Under the pieces are notes generated by a model. The model ran no database searches. It was not told where the DNA came from and saw nothing but the letters and a program-made list of their open reading frames with translations. A DNA stretch of 64,000 bases. Origin: Cercis canadensis. Taxonomy: Eukaryota; Streptophyta; Magnoliopsida; Fabales; Fabaceae. The first letter of the stretch is position 1. The number at the start of each line of letters is the position of its first letter. Where the stretch lies: NCBI GenBank assembly GCA_003255065.1, contig QAOA01000573.1:469854-533853 (forward strand), given 5' to 3'. Both the position numbers and the translations under genes were made by a program. Below are positions 11,077 to 22,700 of this stretch, piece after piece.

Positions 11077-11460
11077 ATGGAGAATAGAAGAGAGATATTA
11101 TTAACCTAATTTGTGATTATGCTTATAGTAGCAATAGCTGCAATACAAGTTCAACTTTGCTTAGCCATTACTCCTCCTGCTGAACCTAGAAAAATCATAC
11201 AACACTGCACTTAGAAAAATGGTAACTTTTGCTGGGAACATACTAGGATGAGAAAAAGATTAAAGCTGATGCGGTTTCATCATTGCTTCTCGAAGGGTAT
11301 GAAGAAGTGCCTGAAAGTTGATGGAGCCTAGTGGAAGCAGTTAATGAGAGCTTGGAAATGTGCTGGACAGATTATGATCCACGTAAGATGCCGTTGTCAA
11401 AGTTTGTTAATTGTCTTGTTAGATATATATATGCCCTTACTGTGTTACATGGAGGCATGA
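11077..11460 (+). pseudogene. Broken small secreted cysteine-containing protein inside the Mutator-like element
   Basis: Starting at ATG 11077 one frame runs 127 codons to a TGA at 11458, interrupted by three in-frame stops (TAA at codon 11 and two TAG further on). Between the stops it reads like a real protein: a hydrophobic signal-like segment (FVIMLIVAIAAIQVQLCLA), then scattered cysteines (QHC, NFCW, HHCF, KKCL, WKCAG). It is probably a captured small secreted protein that decayed. I do not recognise the family; the later part could also have shifted frame. It sits between the inverted repeats, the arrangement called Pack-MULE in plants. Confidence 0.5.
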
Positions 11461-12675
11461 AAGTGGATTGTGAGGCCAGCTAAGAGGAAAGCATACCCTT
11501 TTATTCTGTCTCTGGATGCTCTTCCTTGTCTCCTTGCTATGTTACATTATAGACAAATGTCACATTACATTAGTAGCCAAAAAAAATAAAATTAAATGAC
11601 ATGACATGAAAGCCATATAATCCAAATTTCCTAACATACAAATACATTAGTAGCAAAAAAAAAAAATTTACATGACATGAAAAACAAACACCACCCAGAT
11701 CAAGACAAGCTAAGATAAAACGTTGTCGTTTGATGTGGTTAAATTATTCGGGGTCTTAGTTGGCATTCAAGCTGTCATGTCATCTTTTAATTAGACATAT
11801 AAGCACTGTCGTTACTGTGCTAAGCAGCATCCTGACAGAAAGATTTAAATGAAACGAAAATGATAGGTGATAAACTTTTTTGAAAACACCTTGTACGCAA
11901 GGATTAAACAAAAAATATGCACAAAAGTCAGGGACTAAAATAGTATTTTAGTCGTCTTAGTTGGCATTTCAAGCTGTCATGTCATCTTTGAACTAGACAC
12001 ATAAGCATTTCCGTTAGTGTGCTAAATGGCATCCTGACATAATGATTTAAATGAAACGAAAATAATAGGTAATAAATTTTTTTGAGAACATCTTGTATTC
12101 AGGAATTAAACTGAGAATGTATACAAAAGTCAAGGACCCAAACAGTATAGTCGCATTTCTGACCTTCTTCCTTCCTTTATTTTTTTTTTTCAGCCTTCCA
12201 CATGTGTTTCTTTTTTTTAGTAGTAAAAAAATTAGCACAAAAACAAGATTCTTGACTATTGACTCTTCAAGAGGTCAAGCATCTATTATGGGCCAACTAT
12301 TTCTGGCCCATAAGTATTATCCAGGGAGGGCAGTCTTTCATGTGTAGCAATTCTGTGTCTTTCACTATAAGCCCATGTTTTTGGCCATTCAATAAGCCCG
12401 TATAATTTTTTTTCATGGCCAAAAATATACACGTTTTTCTTTCACTACCAAAAATATATGCCTTCACCAGCAGGGCGAGAACACGTTCATACAACGACCC
12501 AGTTTAGAAGCCTTTTTTCTATGCCATGCTTCTACACTACAGTTAATTCAAAGCATATACATTTTTTTTTTGCCATCCCAGCATATACATTGATAGTGAC
12601 TAGAAATGATCTTGTAATTCATTCATTCCAACTTAATTTGTTAGGTAATTTTTCAACTTCAAGGTTCAAGCTACA

Positions 12676-12825
12676 ATGCTGGAGTATAGAAGAGGAAAAG
12701 CATGGCTGTAATGTTTCTCGAGGAGCTTCTCCTTTGAAGAACATGCCGCAACAAAAGGCTCGGCTTCTTGTGCGCTATGCAGCTTTCATAAATTGCTAAG
12801 CAGACTGTCCAAGCTATGCAGTGCT
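12676..12825 (+). pseudogene. Decayed copy of the B-box microProtein gene
   Basis: By DNA comparison with the gene at 1179: agaagaggaaaagcatgg matches agaagagggaaagcacgg, and after a 50-base spacer (54 in the gene, so the frame is lost) ggctcggcttcttgtgcgc matches ggctcagtgtcttgcgagc, followed by an atgc/gtgc and a gctt-cat-a-attgc-aagc match. In protein terms EE-KHG and GS-SC-LC are kept in different frames. The rest of the B-box and the C-terminal motif are not recognisable. It lies 500 bases beyond the Mutator-like element and on the far side of the COL gene from the intact copy. Confidence 0.5.
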
Positions 12826-13480
12826 CCTAGCCACCCCAAGGATTTATTTGCCAAACAAATACACCAAAATTAAAAATAATTTATCCCATTTACATAATTT
12901 AAAAGAGGTTTTAAGCTTTTTTTTGGTAATAAAAAATATAATAAAAATAGGTTATTCTGTACTATTCAACAAGATGCTAATGACATACTTAGAATTTTAT
13001 GAGAAGATAGACAAAAATCCACTCAAAAAATTGCCTCCAAAATATTTTTTAGTTCAAAATAACACAATTTAATAAAAATGAGTATGTGATCATTCCATTT
13101 GGAAATGCAATTATTAATACAAATGGTTAGTATGCTTATTAAGTGAATAAGTTCTGCTATTATAAAGTATGAATATATTTAAAAATGAAAAAAAAAATTC
13201 ACTATCTAACCTTTTCTCAATAGAGGATGTTAACTTTCTAAGTTTGTTTACAAATTAATACCTTTCATTTTCGTCATCATAAGATATAACAATTGTTATT
13301 AGACGATAACATTATAAAACACGTTTGAAAGTGAAAACTGTATATGCCTTTCAACTCGGATACCAAAAGTTGCCCGTACGTTAAATTTGCAACATCAGCC
13401 TCTGACAATTCAAATATTATGCGTTTTTTCTCCTTCGTCCCTACTCAAAAACCTTCTCTGCCATGTGAGATAGAGATCCA
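12826..13480. other. AT-rich intergenic stretch before the EXS gene
   Basis: No coding signal. The part from about 13420 (ttctccttcgtccctactc) becomes pyrimidine-rich, as is common near plant transcription starts, and probably leads into the 5' UTR of the EXS gene. Confidence 0.4.
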
Positions 13481-13764
13481 GAACCAACCACAAAAGTCAT
13501 AATCTTACGTTACGCACACTTGATCCCGCAATCAGCGCCATTGTTCTTCTCTCACGACTCTCTTTCTCTTTGGATTAGGTTCGTGTTCAACTATTTTGGT
13601 TATCTCTTCTCCAGTTGTTTTGCTTGTTTTTGTTCTCGTATGCATTATGTGATTTCCTTTTTGTATTCTCTCCGGTTCTTAGATGAAGATTTTCATGGTT
13701 AATTCATTTTATTTTTCGTATCAGGAACTTTTTGGGAATCTCCGGATTTGGCTTGTGACAAGCT
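13481..13764 (+). other. Probable 5'-UTR exons of the EXS gene
   Basis: Splice-like signals suggest an untranslated exon ending at 13578 (ggattag, then gttcgtg), a small intron, and a second exon 13724-13764 (gtatcag before, gtaagtg after). The next acceptor is at 19730 (gacttttgcag), 62 bases before the ATG at 19793. If so, the retrotransposon at 14226-19320 lies inside a 5'-UTR intron of about 6 kb. Inferred from signals only. Confidence 0.4.
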
Positions 13765-14225
13765 GTAAGTGAAGTTATCCAATGTTGGTTTTCAGCGACT
13801 TCTGACAAGCGAGGTGATTATCCTTCTGTCGTTGTTATCTCATAAACAGATTCTCATAGTTCTAGAACGGTGGTTCTACTAGTTTCACTATAATCCTTAT
13901 TCTGTGTTCGTAGTAGAAGTACTAGTACAATTCTGATTCACCAATTGCTAATATATAGCTAACTTTGGGCGTTTTCCATATTTGCCTTCAGTACATTGTT
14001 ACTGAATCAGAAATGGCTTCAATTAGAAGACTGTAGCTTGAGTCTGTCACAGCACATTGTTTTGCCAAAATTCTGAGGAGGATTGGGTTTAAATTTGTTT
14101 GTTGCAAGCACATTACCCCAGAAGTGGCAAGAAACTAGTTGGTAGAGGCTGAAAATTGGTGGTTCAATCAAAGCACCTACGTGGTTTTGGTCTTTTCCAG
14201 CCCCACGACAAATTCTGAGAGGATG

Positions 14226-14599
14226 TGATAGGAATAAAACCAAGTGTGTTAATGGGCCAAATGTAACTAGTGAGGAAAGAAATATAACAAGACCGTATAG
14301 GAAAATCAGAAGGCCTCATGGGTGGGACGAATATGCGCACTAGAGGGGAGAGAGTCTGTTAGCATAATTCTGTTAGGGGAAGGTTGCATGGGAAGATAAT
14401 AGAATGCATGAGGGTCAGTAAGAATTAGTTATAGATCCACTATTTCAGGGGTTCAAGGACTGTATCCTTTATATAACTAGACTGAGAAATAATACAAGGT
14501 AGAGAAGAATTTTGTCATCTATTTCTTTCTTATTGCTTTCTGGAGGTTCCTGACCTCGAATCAGGTATTTTTCCTTGATTATTAACCCTGTTCATAACA
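14226..14599 (+). repeat. 5' LTR of retrotransposon 1
   Basis: 374 bp, TG...CA ends. It contains tatataactagactgag as a possible promoter region. It differs from the 3' LTR at about three positions (for example tttctgg against tttttgg, and aaccctg against atcccta). Confidence 0.93.
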
Positions 14600-14628
14600 A
14601 TTTGGTGCTTTCATTGCTCCTCCCTTCC

Positions 14629-17600
14629 ATGGCGGATCAGTCCAAAACGAAATCCCCCATCTCTGTTCCATCCACTGATAAAATTGAAGTTGCTCTTCAT
14701 AATCTAGCCTTATCACAAACCGCCATTCACAAGCGCATTGATGAAGTGTGCTCTTGTCTCGGGTCCCTTGAATTCAGCTCCCTTGCCTCCCCTCACACTC
14801 ATAATACCACTCATTCCCAAACCTCTAATCCAACGTCGAGCCAGGGTCCACTCAAATCTTCTTTTAAGTTGGATGTCCCTCGCTTTGACGGTATTGATGC
14901 ACTCGGCTGGATCTTCAAAATTACTCAGTTCTTCACCTACCATCAGACACCTGAAGACCAACGGTTGACCATCGTTTCCTTTTACTTGGACGGACCTGCT
15001 CTCAGCTGGTACCAATGGATGCACTCCAACGGTCAACTGCGATCTTGGGCGAGTTTCTTGCATACACTGGAAGTCCGTTTTTCTTCTTCCTTGTATGAAG
15101 ATCCCCAAGGATCATTATTTAAGCTCACCTAGACGGGTACAGTGCAGGAATACCAAACGGCTTTCGAATCGTTGGCCAATCGTACCATTGGCTTACCAAC
15201 CTCAACTCTGTTAAGCTGTTTCATCTCGGGTCTTTCTGCTGCTATCCATCGAGAGGTTCAGGTGCATCAACCCATCAACCTGGCTCAAGCCATTACTTTA
15301 GCCAAAATCCAAGAGGAGAAGCTAATGGATTTACGTTTGTCCTCGCGCACCAAACCAGTTTTTTCTCCCTCCCCTAACTCTCCAAAATACTCCCCTCCTC
15401 TGCTTCCTACACCAACCTCCACTAAGCCACCTTCAATACCCATTAAACGATTAACCGCCAGCGAGATGCAAGCTCGGCGAGATCGTGGCCTCTGTTACAA
15501 TTGTGATGAGAAATTCCGGCATGGTCATAAATGTCAATCTCGGTTCTTCCTGCTTCTGGTGGATGATGACGATGAGCCCGTTTCACCTGTGGGTGACCCG
15601 CTGCCTCCACCTGAACCGCAACTCCCACCTGATGTGGATCCAACAGCCCAAATAAGTTTTCATGCTATGATGGGCCACTCCAAACCAGAAACCTTACGCT
15701 TAATGGGCCAGGTAGGATCTCATGAGTTACAGGTGTTGGTAGATGGAGGGAGTACCCATAATTTCCTTCAGGCTAGGCTGGTGAAATATCTGGGCCTGTC
15801 TCTGAGCCCAATATCACCGTTCCGGGTTCTTGTGGGAAATGGAGAACACCTCACCCGCACCTCCATTTGTTCTAAGGTCCAGCTCAAATTACAAAATACA
15901 ATATTTGAGATTGATTTCTTTGTGTTGCCTCTAGGGGGTGCAGATTTGGTACTCGGGGTCCAGTGGCTCAAGACACTCGGGCCCATTGACCAAATTTCCT
16001 TGACCCAATTGAGGAGGTTACATGAGACTGGGAGTGTGGCTGCCTATTTCCATCCCCAAGTCATTAAACCCGAACCCAAGCCCACTATTCTAGCCCATTC
16101 CGCAATTACCCACCCAACCAAACCTCCTTCCCTGTCATCTTTACTTTCTGAATTCAAACCTCTATTTCAAAACACCATTTCTCTTCCACCTATTTGGCAA
16201 CTCCAACACCGTATTCACCTTGCTCCTGGTAGTACCCCAGTTAACGTTCGCCCCTACCGTTACCCTCACTTTCAAAAGCAAGAAATTGAAACCCAAGTTA
16301 GTGAAATGTTGGCCGCAGGTATCATTCGACCGAGCACAAGTGCTTTCTCGTCGCCGGTCTTGCTGGTCAAAAAGAAGGATGGGTCCTGGAGGCTTTGCGT
16401 CGATTATCGAGCTTTAAACGCAATCACGGTGAAGGACAGGTTTCCTATTCCTACGATTGATGAATTGTTAGATGAACTGGGCAATGCCAAATTTTTTTCG
16501 AAACTTGATCTCCGAGCGAGGTATCATCAGTTGAGGGTGTATGAGGAAGATGTGCACAAGACAGTGTTTCGGACACATGAGGGGCACTATGAATTCTGGG
16601 TAATGCCCTTCGGATTATGTAACGCTCCCTCTTCATTTCAAGCTACCATGAATGCCCTGTTTAAACCATTGTTGCGCAAGTCTGTTATAGTGTTCTTTGA
16701 TGATATATTAGTATATAGTGCATCCCTGACTGATCACTTAGAACATCTGAGACAAGTTTTTCATATTTTGTTGCGTGACCAATTCCTTTTGAAGAGATCA
16801 AAGTGTTTTTTCGCTGAACCATCCCTGGAATATTTGGGACATATTATCTCCTACAATCACGTTGCCCCGGATAAGTCTAAAATTCAGGCAATGATAGATT
16901 GGCCTACCCCTACTTCTTTGAAAGCATTAAGAGGATTCTTGGGGTTAACAGGGTTCTATCGTCGTTTTATTGCTGGGTATGCTTCTATTGCTTCTGCTCT
17001 CACGGGCTTACTCAAAAAGGACTCTTTCCAGTGGTCTAGTGAAGCTCAGATAGCTTTCGACAACCTCAAACAAGCAATGATCCAAGCCCCAGTGCTAGCG
17101 ATCCCGAACTTTGCTTTGACATTTACAGTTCAAACAGATGCATCTGGCACTGCCATGGGTGCCGTATTATCTCAGAATCATCATCCCATTGCTTTCTTTA
17201 GTAGAAAGTTTTGCCTTAGACTGAAGAATTCTTCAACTTATATACGAGAGTTACATGCCATCATTGCCGCCGTCAAAAAATGGAGACCATATCTGCTAGG
17301 CAGCACTTTTGTCACAGGTAATCCAAACACCTGAACAACATCAATATTTGTCTAAATTGCTGGGATACGATTATGTTATCAGTTATAAGCCGGGATCTTT
17401 GAATAAAGTAGCTGATGCTTTGTCTCAAGTCTCTACTGAATGTGTTGCCTCAGAGCCGCAGTGTATGGTTCTGTCTATGCCCAAATATGTCTTTTTGGAT
17501 GCTTTAAAACAGGAGTCCAGCACTCTTCCTTCGTTAATCAAGCTTTGCCAGGAGCTGGAGGAGAACCCTAGTAAATATCCGGATTTTAAAATTGTGGGTG

Positions 17601-19064
17601 GACTGATTCTATATAGAGGGAGGATATATCTAGATGAGCAATCAGCATTAAGGCAAGTGATAATGCAAGAATTCCACTCATCTTTATGCGGGGGGGCATA
17701 CAGGCTGTGCCAAAACATTGAGCAGGGTAAGCGCTAATTTTTTCTGGGCTAGTTTGCGCAAGGATGAGATACAATTTGTTCAAACTTGTATTCCATGTCA
17801 GCAAACTAAAACCCCAACCAAATTACCAGCAGGTTTGTTGCAACCAATAGAACCCCCATATCGTGTATGGGAAGATTTGTCCTTAGACTTTATTGTGGGG
17901 TTGCCACCATCTCAAGGATTTACCACAATCTTAGTGGTAGTAGACCGATTTTCAAAGGCAGCTCATTTTGGCTTATTACCTACCCATTACACAGCCTCGC
18001 GAGTGGCAGATTTATTTACCTCTATGGTGTGCAAGCTACACGGCATCCCTAAAAGTCTCATTTCAGATAGGGACTCTATCTTCATTAGCCGTTTTTGGAG
18101 GGAACTTTTCAAATTAAGTGGGACTCAATTGCGAATGAGCACGGCATACCACCCTTAATCGGATGGCCAGACTGAGGTGGTTAACAAGGTGTTGCAGCAA
18201 TATTTGAGGGTTTTCTGCCATGACCAACCAAAATAGTGGGGAAGACTATTACCTTGGGCTGAATGGACTTATAATACCACTGTTCACTCCACAACCGAAA
18301 TGTCTCCTTTCCAAATTGTTTTTGGCAGGCCACCTCCGGCTATACCTCAGTATATCTTGGGTTCTTCCTCTGTTGAAGCTGTGGAAATAGAATTACATAC
18401 TCGGGAGGAAGCCCTTAAGATCTTACGACAGAAACTACTCAAAGCACAGGAGCAAATGAAGTTTTATGCTGACAAGAAACGTCGAGATGTTACATATAAT
18501 GTGGGTGATTGGGTGTATGTAAAACTGAGACCCTACCGACAGGCATCAGTAGCTAATACCAAAAACCAAAAGCTTGCTAAACGTTTCTATGGTCCTTTCC
18601 AGGTGCTGGAAAACATCAGACCAGTGGCTTATCGGTTGGCTTTACCTACTACTTCTAAAATCCACCCAGTATTCCATTGTTCTAAACTAAAAGCACATCT
18701 GGGTGTTCCTCCCCTGGTTGCAGTTGAACTACCACCAACAGATGATCATCATCAGTTATTGATTTATCCACTAGCTATATTGGATCAAAAGATTGTGAGC
18801 GAGAATGGCGAGGAAAAGACACTGGTTTTGGTCCAATGGCAGGGGCTTTATCCTTAGGAAGCTTCGTGGGAATGTTTGAAGAACTTGCAAGAAGAATTTC
18901 CCAACATCCACCTTAAGGACAAGGTGACTCTCACTGGGGATGGCAATGATAGGAATAAAACCAAGTGTGTTAATGGGCCAAATGTAACTAGTGAGGAAAG
19001 AAATATAACAAGACCGTATAGGAAAATCAGAAGGCCTCATGGGTGGGACGAATATGCGCACTAG
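14629..19064 (+). pseudogene. gag-pol of retrotransposon 1, with several stops and frame breaks
   Basis: Begins MADQSK at 14629, 30 bases after the LTR. Visible parts: gag (FDGIDALGWIF region), zinc knuckle CYNCDEKFRHGHKC near 15500, aspartic protease VDGGSTHNF near 15740, reverse transcriptase with FFDDILVYS near 16695, RNase H (QTDASG near 17133), integrase (DFIVGLPPSQGF, VDRFSKAAHF near 17890-17970) and a chromodomain-like QWQGLYP near 18840. Breaks: TAG at 15130 in gag; a loss of material with frame change near 17320 inside RNase H; a frame change near a G-run at 17690 in the integrase zinc region; TAA at 18156, TAG at 18234 and TAG at 18855. The frame after the last stop runs on into the 3' LTR and ends at 19064. 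No complete enzyme set can be made from this copy. Confidence 0.9.
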
Positions 19065-19320
19065 AGGGGAGAGAGTCTGTTAGCATAATTCTGTTAGGGG
19101 AAGGTTGCATGGGAAGATAATAGAATGCATGAGGGTCAGTAAGAATTAGTTATAGATCCACTATTTCAGGGGTTCAAGGACTGTATCCTTTATATAACTA
19201 GACTGAGAAATAATACAAGGTAGAGAAGAATTTTGTCATCTATTTCTTTCTTATTGCTTTTTGGAGGTTCCTGACCTCGAATCAGGTATTTTTCCTTGAT
19301 TATTATCCCTATTCATAACA
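18947..19320 (+). repeat. 3' LTR of retrotransposon 1
   Basis: 374 bp, nearly identical to the 5' LTR. The pol frame enters it and ends at 19064. Confidence 0.93.
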
Positions 19321-19792
19321 GGATGTTTGGAAAATCCCAAACTAATTTACAATTAATTGATAAGTTGGAAGTGATTGCAAGCAATTACAACCCTCAGTAT
19401 TTAATATTATATTAATATATTTGAATATATATAATCTTTTGTTATATTATATTATGCTTTGTGGAATTGTTCATTGTTGCTCGAGCATAATAAACTTGTG
19501 TTAGTTAAGGCTTAAATTTTCTTTGATTTGCTTTGTTAAGTCCTTTCAGGTATTCTAATATCGTTCATTAGGTAGGTCATAGGTGTGTTGATAAAAGCCA
19601 TAGGCACTAGCATAGGCCTGTTATAGTTATTGATCCAATTCACCTCCTCCCCTCTTTACTATTTAATTTGATTTTTTTTCCCCCGGATAAAATCAGCCTT
19701 TATTTTTTCTGTCTGTTTTGACTTTTGCAGGTCGACAGGTTCTTAGTACATTGGAAGAGGTACAACTGCATCTTTGTTTGCTCTTTTCATCT

Positions 19793-22700
19793 ATGTTTGG
19801 AGGTCTTGTGATTCCTACTAATAGTCCACACTTACGGAAGTCTGGAAGCAGACCTGTTGTCTCGGATCTTGGTAACTTGGTTTCTGTAAGTCATTGAGTT
19901 AAGAACCTCCTTATTATTTTAAATTTTGCCTAATATATTGTGTTCTATCTGTACATTAATTCCCAGATGCAAGTGAGGTGGAAAATGGTGTTGAGGAAGA
20001 TTTATTACATTTGTTAGAAGCAAATGGTTTGAGGGGTGCTACACCAATGAATACCACTGCAATAATGCCCTCACCTGTATTATTATGGAGATTCAAGGTA
20101 ATTATTGTTATTATTATTTTGGACACAGTAAAAACTTTATTCTAGTTATTCCTTGAAGATTGTATTTATGCTATTTGAATAAATACAAATTTTCCTGACT
20201 TAATGATATGATGTTTTTGTGTCATTCTTGTAGTGCTGCTTTTGTCTTGATTCTTTTGGAAAGAAAAAGATGTGATAGTTGACATAATTTATCGAGTACA
20301 GTCAATCATCCAATTCCTTCTTCTGGAATTACATATTATTGTGATTATGAGCTGTAGCTTGACTTTAAGCCTTTTGTGTGCCTTACACTTCTCCCCTTCC
20401 CCCTCCCCCCCAAAAAAAAACACAAAAAAAAAACCCTATTTTTTTCCCCCTGTTCTGTGTTTTCTTTCTTCAGAATCTAATTGAGATGGATTTCCAGGTA
20501 CTGATGTTCCTTATCTGGGGTTTCATCTGTTGCAAGGTCAGTCATGTTTTTACTTTGCAGCATTTATGCTCAATTTCACAGTGGGATGCTTTTAATTAAT
20601 GGCATTCTTGTAAAAATAAGGATCTTCTCATATTGCCAGTATCTCTTATTGGCTGTATGTGAAATTGCAGATTGGATGGGATTCGGTCATGAGAATGAGT
20701 GCAGACAAGCGGGATTTATTTCTCTATGAGGCATTTTTGTATTATAATCCTCTTCTTCTTGTGGTCAGTTTTCTCTCTATGTCTCTCACTGTGTTCATGC
20801 ATGTGTGAGTGTGTGTGTACATGAGCGTGGGTGTGGCACAGTCTGTATGCACATGTGAGTGTCTTTTGCATCTTGGTTGAAAAAATAGAGAACATTTATT
20901 TTTGTCAACGCATTTTAATCTCATTTTTATATTTCAGACTTTGATGGTTTGGCTTTGGGGTATCAACTTATGGTTTTTCGCTCAGGCTGGTGTCAATTAT
21001 GCAAAAATATTTGATCTTGAACAAAATCATCTGACTCACAGAGAAATATGGAAGGTAATAATTATTAACGATTTGACTTGGTATTATTTTTTTTTTTTTT
21101 TTTATAAATAGTTACTGGTTCTTTCTTCTTCAGGTACTCTAACTATATTGCTACTTTGAGCACCAAACTTTCATGGCTTTCTTCCCTTCCTAATTACTTA
21201 GTCATGAATACTTGGCTACGTTTTGAATTTTTATGTTGATGATTGCAGTGTGCCACATGGATGACTATTATTGTTCCAACGAGTATGACAGCATATCTTT
21301 ATCTTTATTCTCATGGAGAAGTCTCATATGCTGCATCACAACCAGTGTAATAGATGCATCCACTCTAATTAATTATGCTTTTCTTTACCTGATTATCAGT
21401 GTCTCATTCTAGTAGTCTTCTTTTTTATCATTTTTTTTTTGGAATGAAACTTTCGTATCCTATCAATATACAATTTTATTCTAATGTTTGCTTATTTGTT
21501 TACAATTTCATTTAATTTTTCACCAACAAACAATAACAATCAATGATAGTAAATTACCTGAGATACTCCATTACATTTGGCTGTAAATCGTCCTTGGTCA
21601 TGAGTAGTGTTCATTTCACTGGAATGTGCTTGCAAAGATGACCTGCATCCTACCTAGTTAAACTAGGATTGTGTTGATAGGCCAATGTTTTGCATTAGAT
21701 GATTGCTTCCCCACCCCATCCCCCTCTTTTAATAGCCACATTGGGAATTTTCTTAAAAAAATTATCCAAGTTTACTTAGACTGTGTTTGGTTGAATTGCT
21801 GATCATGGTGCCAATAATTTCTTTGCATCTCTCTCTCTGTTCTTTTTTTTTTTTTTTTTGGCAGTGGGGATGTTAATGAGCATTTACCATACTTTCTTTT
21901 TGTCTTGATCATCACATTTGAATTTTGATGCTTATATTTGAATTTCCCCCAGTTTAACTTGACAAAATTTCATAATTAGGGTTCATATTTTAGAAAGGTG
22001 GTGCCTGCTTGCCTGAACGACTCATTAGTGAAAAGTGTAGTTAGTGTAATTATATGGTTGATGTCAATGCAGAAAATAACTGTAATAATCAGATATTACT
22101 TCTGATAATATTTTATTAATTGCCTTTCATGTAATTGAAAATGAATTACTTTCATGTTTATGCTTCCTTTTTTATTGAGTTTGAATTGTACTCTTCTGCA
22201 GGTTATCTTGTATGCTGCTGTTGTAATGATCTTGATATTCCCCTTTGATATATTTTATTTGTCATCCCGGTATTACTTCTTAAGGACACTCTGGCGTATA
22301 GTTTTCCCGTTACAGGCAAGTTTGCTTTTATTTGGATATGTTTTATCAGTTCCATTCATGCAAGTACTTCTGTTGAAATGGCTGGGACTAGTGAGAATGT
22401 CTTATCTGTGTGTGCTCTGCATAAGTGGATAAATGATATAGAAATGAAGATTTATATAAAACTTTTACTAGATTCGTATATAAGTTATTTGTATGCTTGT
22501 TTTCTAGGTTCTATGTTAATAAAGATAACCTAATTCGTCCATGCCTCTCCCCACGTCAAGCAAAGAAGTGTCAGTGCATTAGATGATTGTAATGCAGATG
22601 CTATACATGCTGTTTGAAGTGGCTAGTTATCACAGCCTTTTTCTTGATAGTGCCATCATTCAGTGAAGTTGTTAGTGCACACAACATACTCACAGAAGTA

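Larger units (their letters stand above)
9010..12152. mobile_element. Mutator-like non-autonomous element with long compound inverted repeats
   Basis: The flanks carry the 10-bp direct repeat GCATTTCTGA at 9000-9009 and 12153-12162, the length expected for Mutator-like (MULE) insertions. The ends (GACTAAAATATTG... and ...CAGTATAGTC) begin inverted repeats of about 600 bp (about 9010-9618 and 11545-12152). Each arm contains two tandem copies of a unit of about 205 bp (for example starting at 9010 and 9212), then a segment with gatctgggtggtgtttg, then a shorter repeated unit rich in catgtcatgtaattt. No transposase is visible, so the element needs help to move. The interior holds a two-copy direct repeat (about 10063 and 10225) and a broken gene (11077-11460). 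Confidence 0.8.
14226..19320 (+). mobile_element. Ty3/gypsy LTR retrotransposon (chromovirus, Reina-like), disabled
   Basis: Two LTRs of 374 bp (14226-14599 and 18947-19320) start with TGATAGG and end with ATAACA. The 5-bp target duplication GGATG is at 14221-14225 and 19321-19325. A putative primer site starts TGGTGCTTTCATTG just after the 5' LTR. The order gag, protease, reverse transcriptase, RNase H, integrase, chromodomain-like end marks a Ty3/gypsy chromovirus; the short LTRs, 5.1-kb length and reverse transcriptase style suggest the Reina group. I count three base differences between the LTRs, which points to recent insertion, yet the coding part is broken in several places. Confidence 0.93.

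Noticed and set aside
12047-12347. Open frames on both strands at the right end of the Mutator-like element
   Set aside because: They run across its inverted repeat and flank; no domain or splice support.
14713-15108. Open frame of 131 codons on the minus strand within gag of retrotransposon 1
   Set aside because: Antisense shadow of the gag frame, which carries recognised gag sequence.
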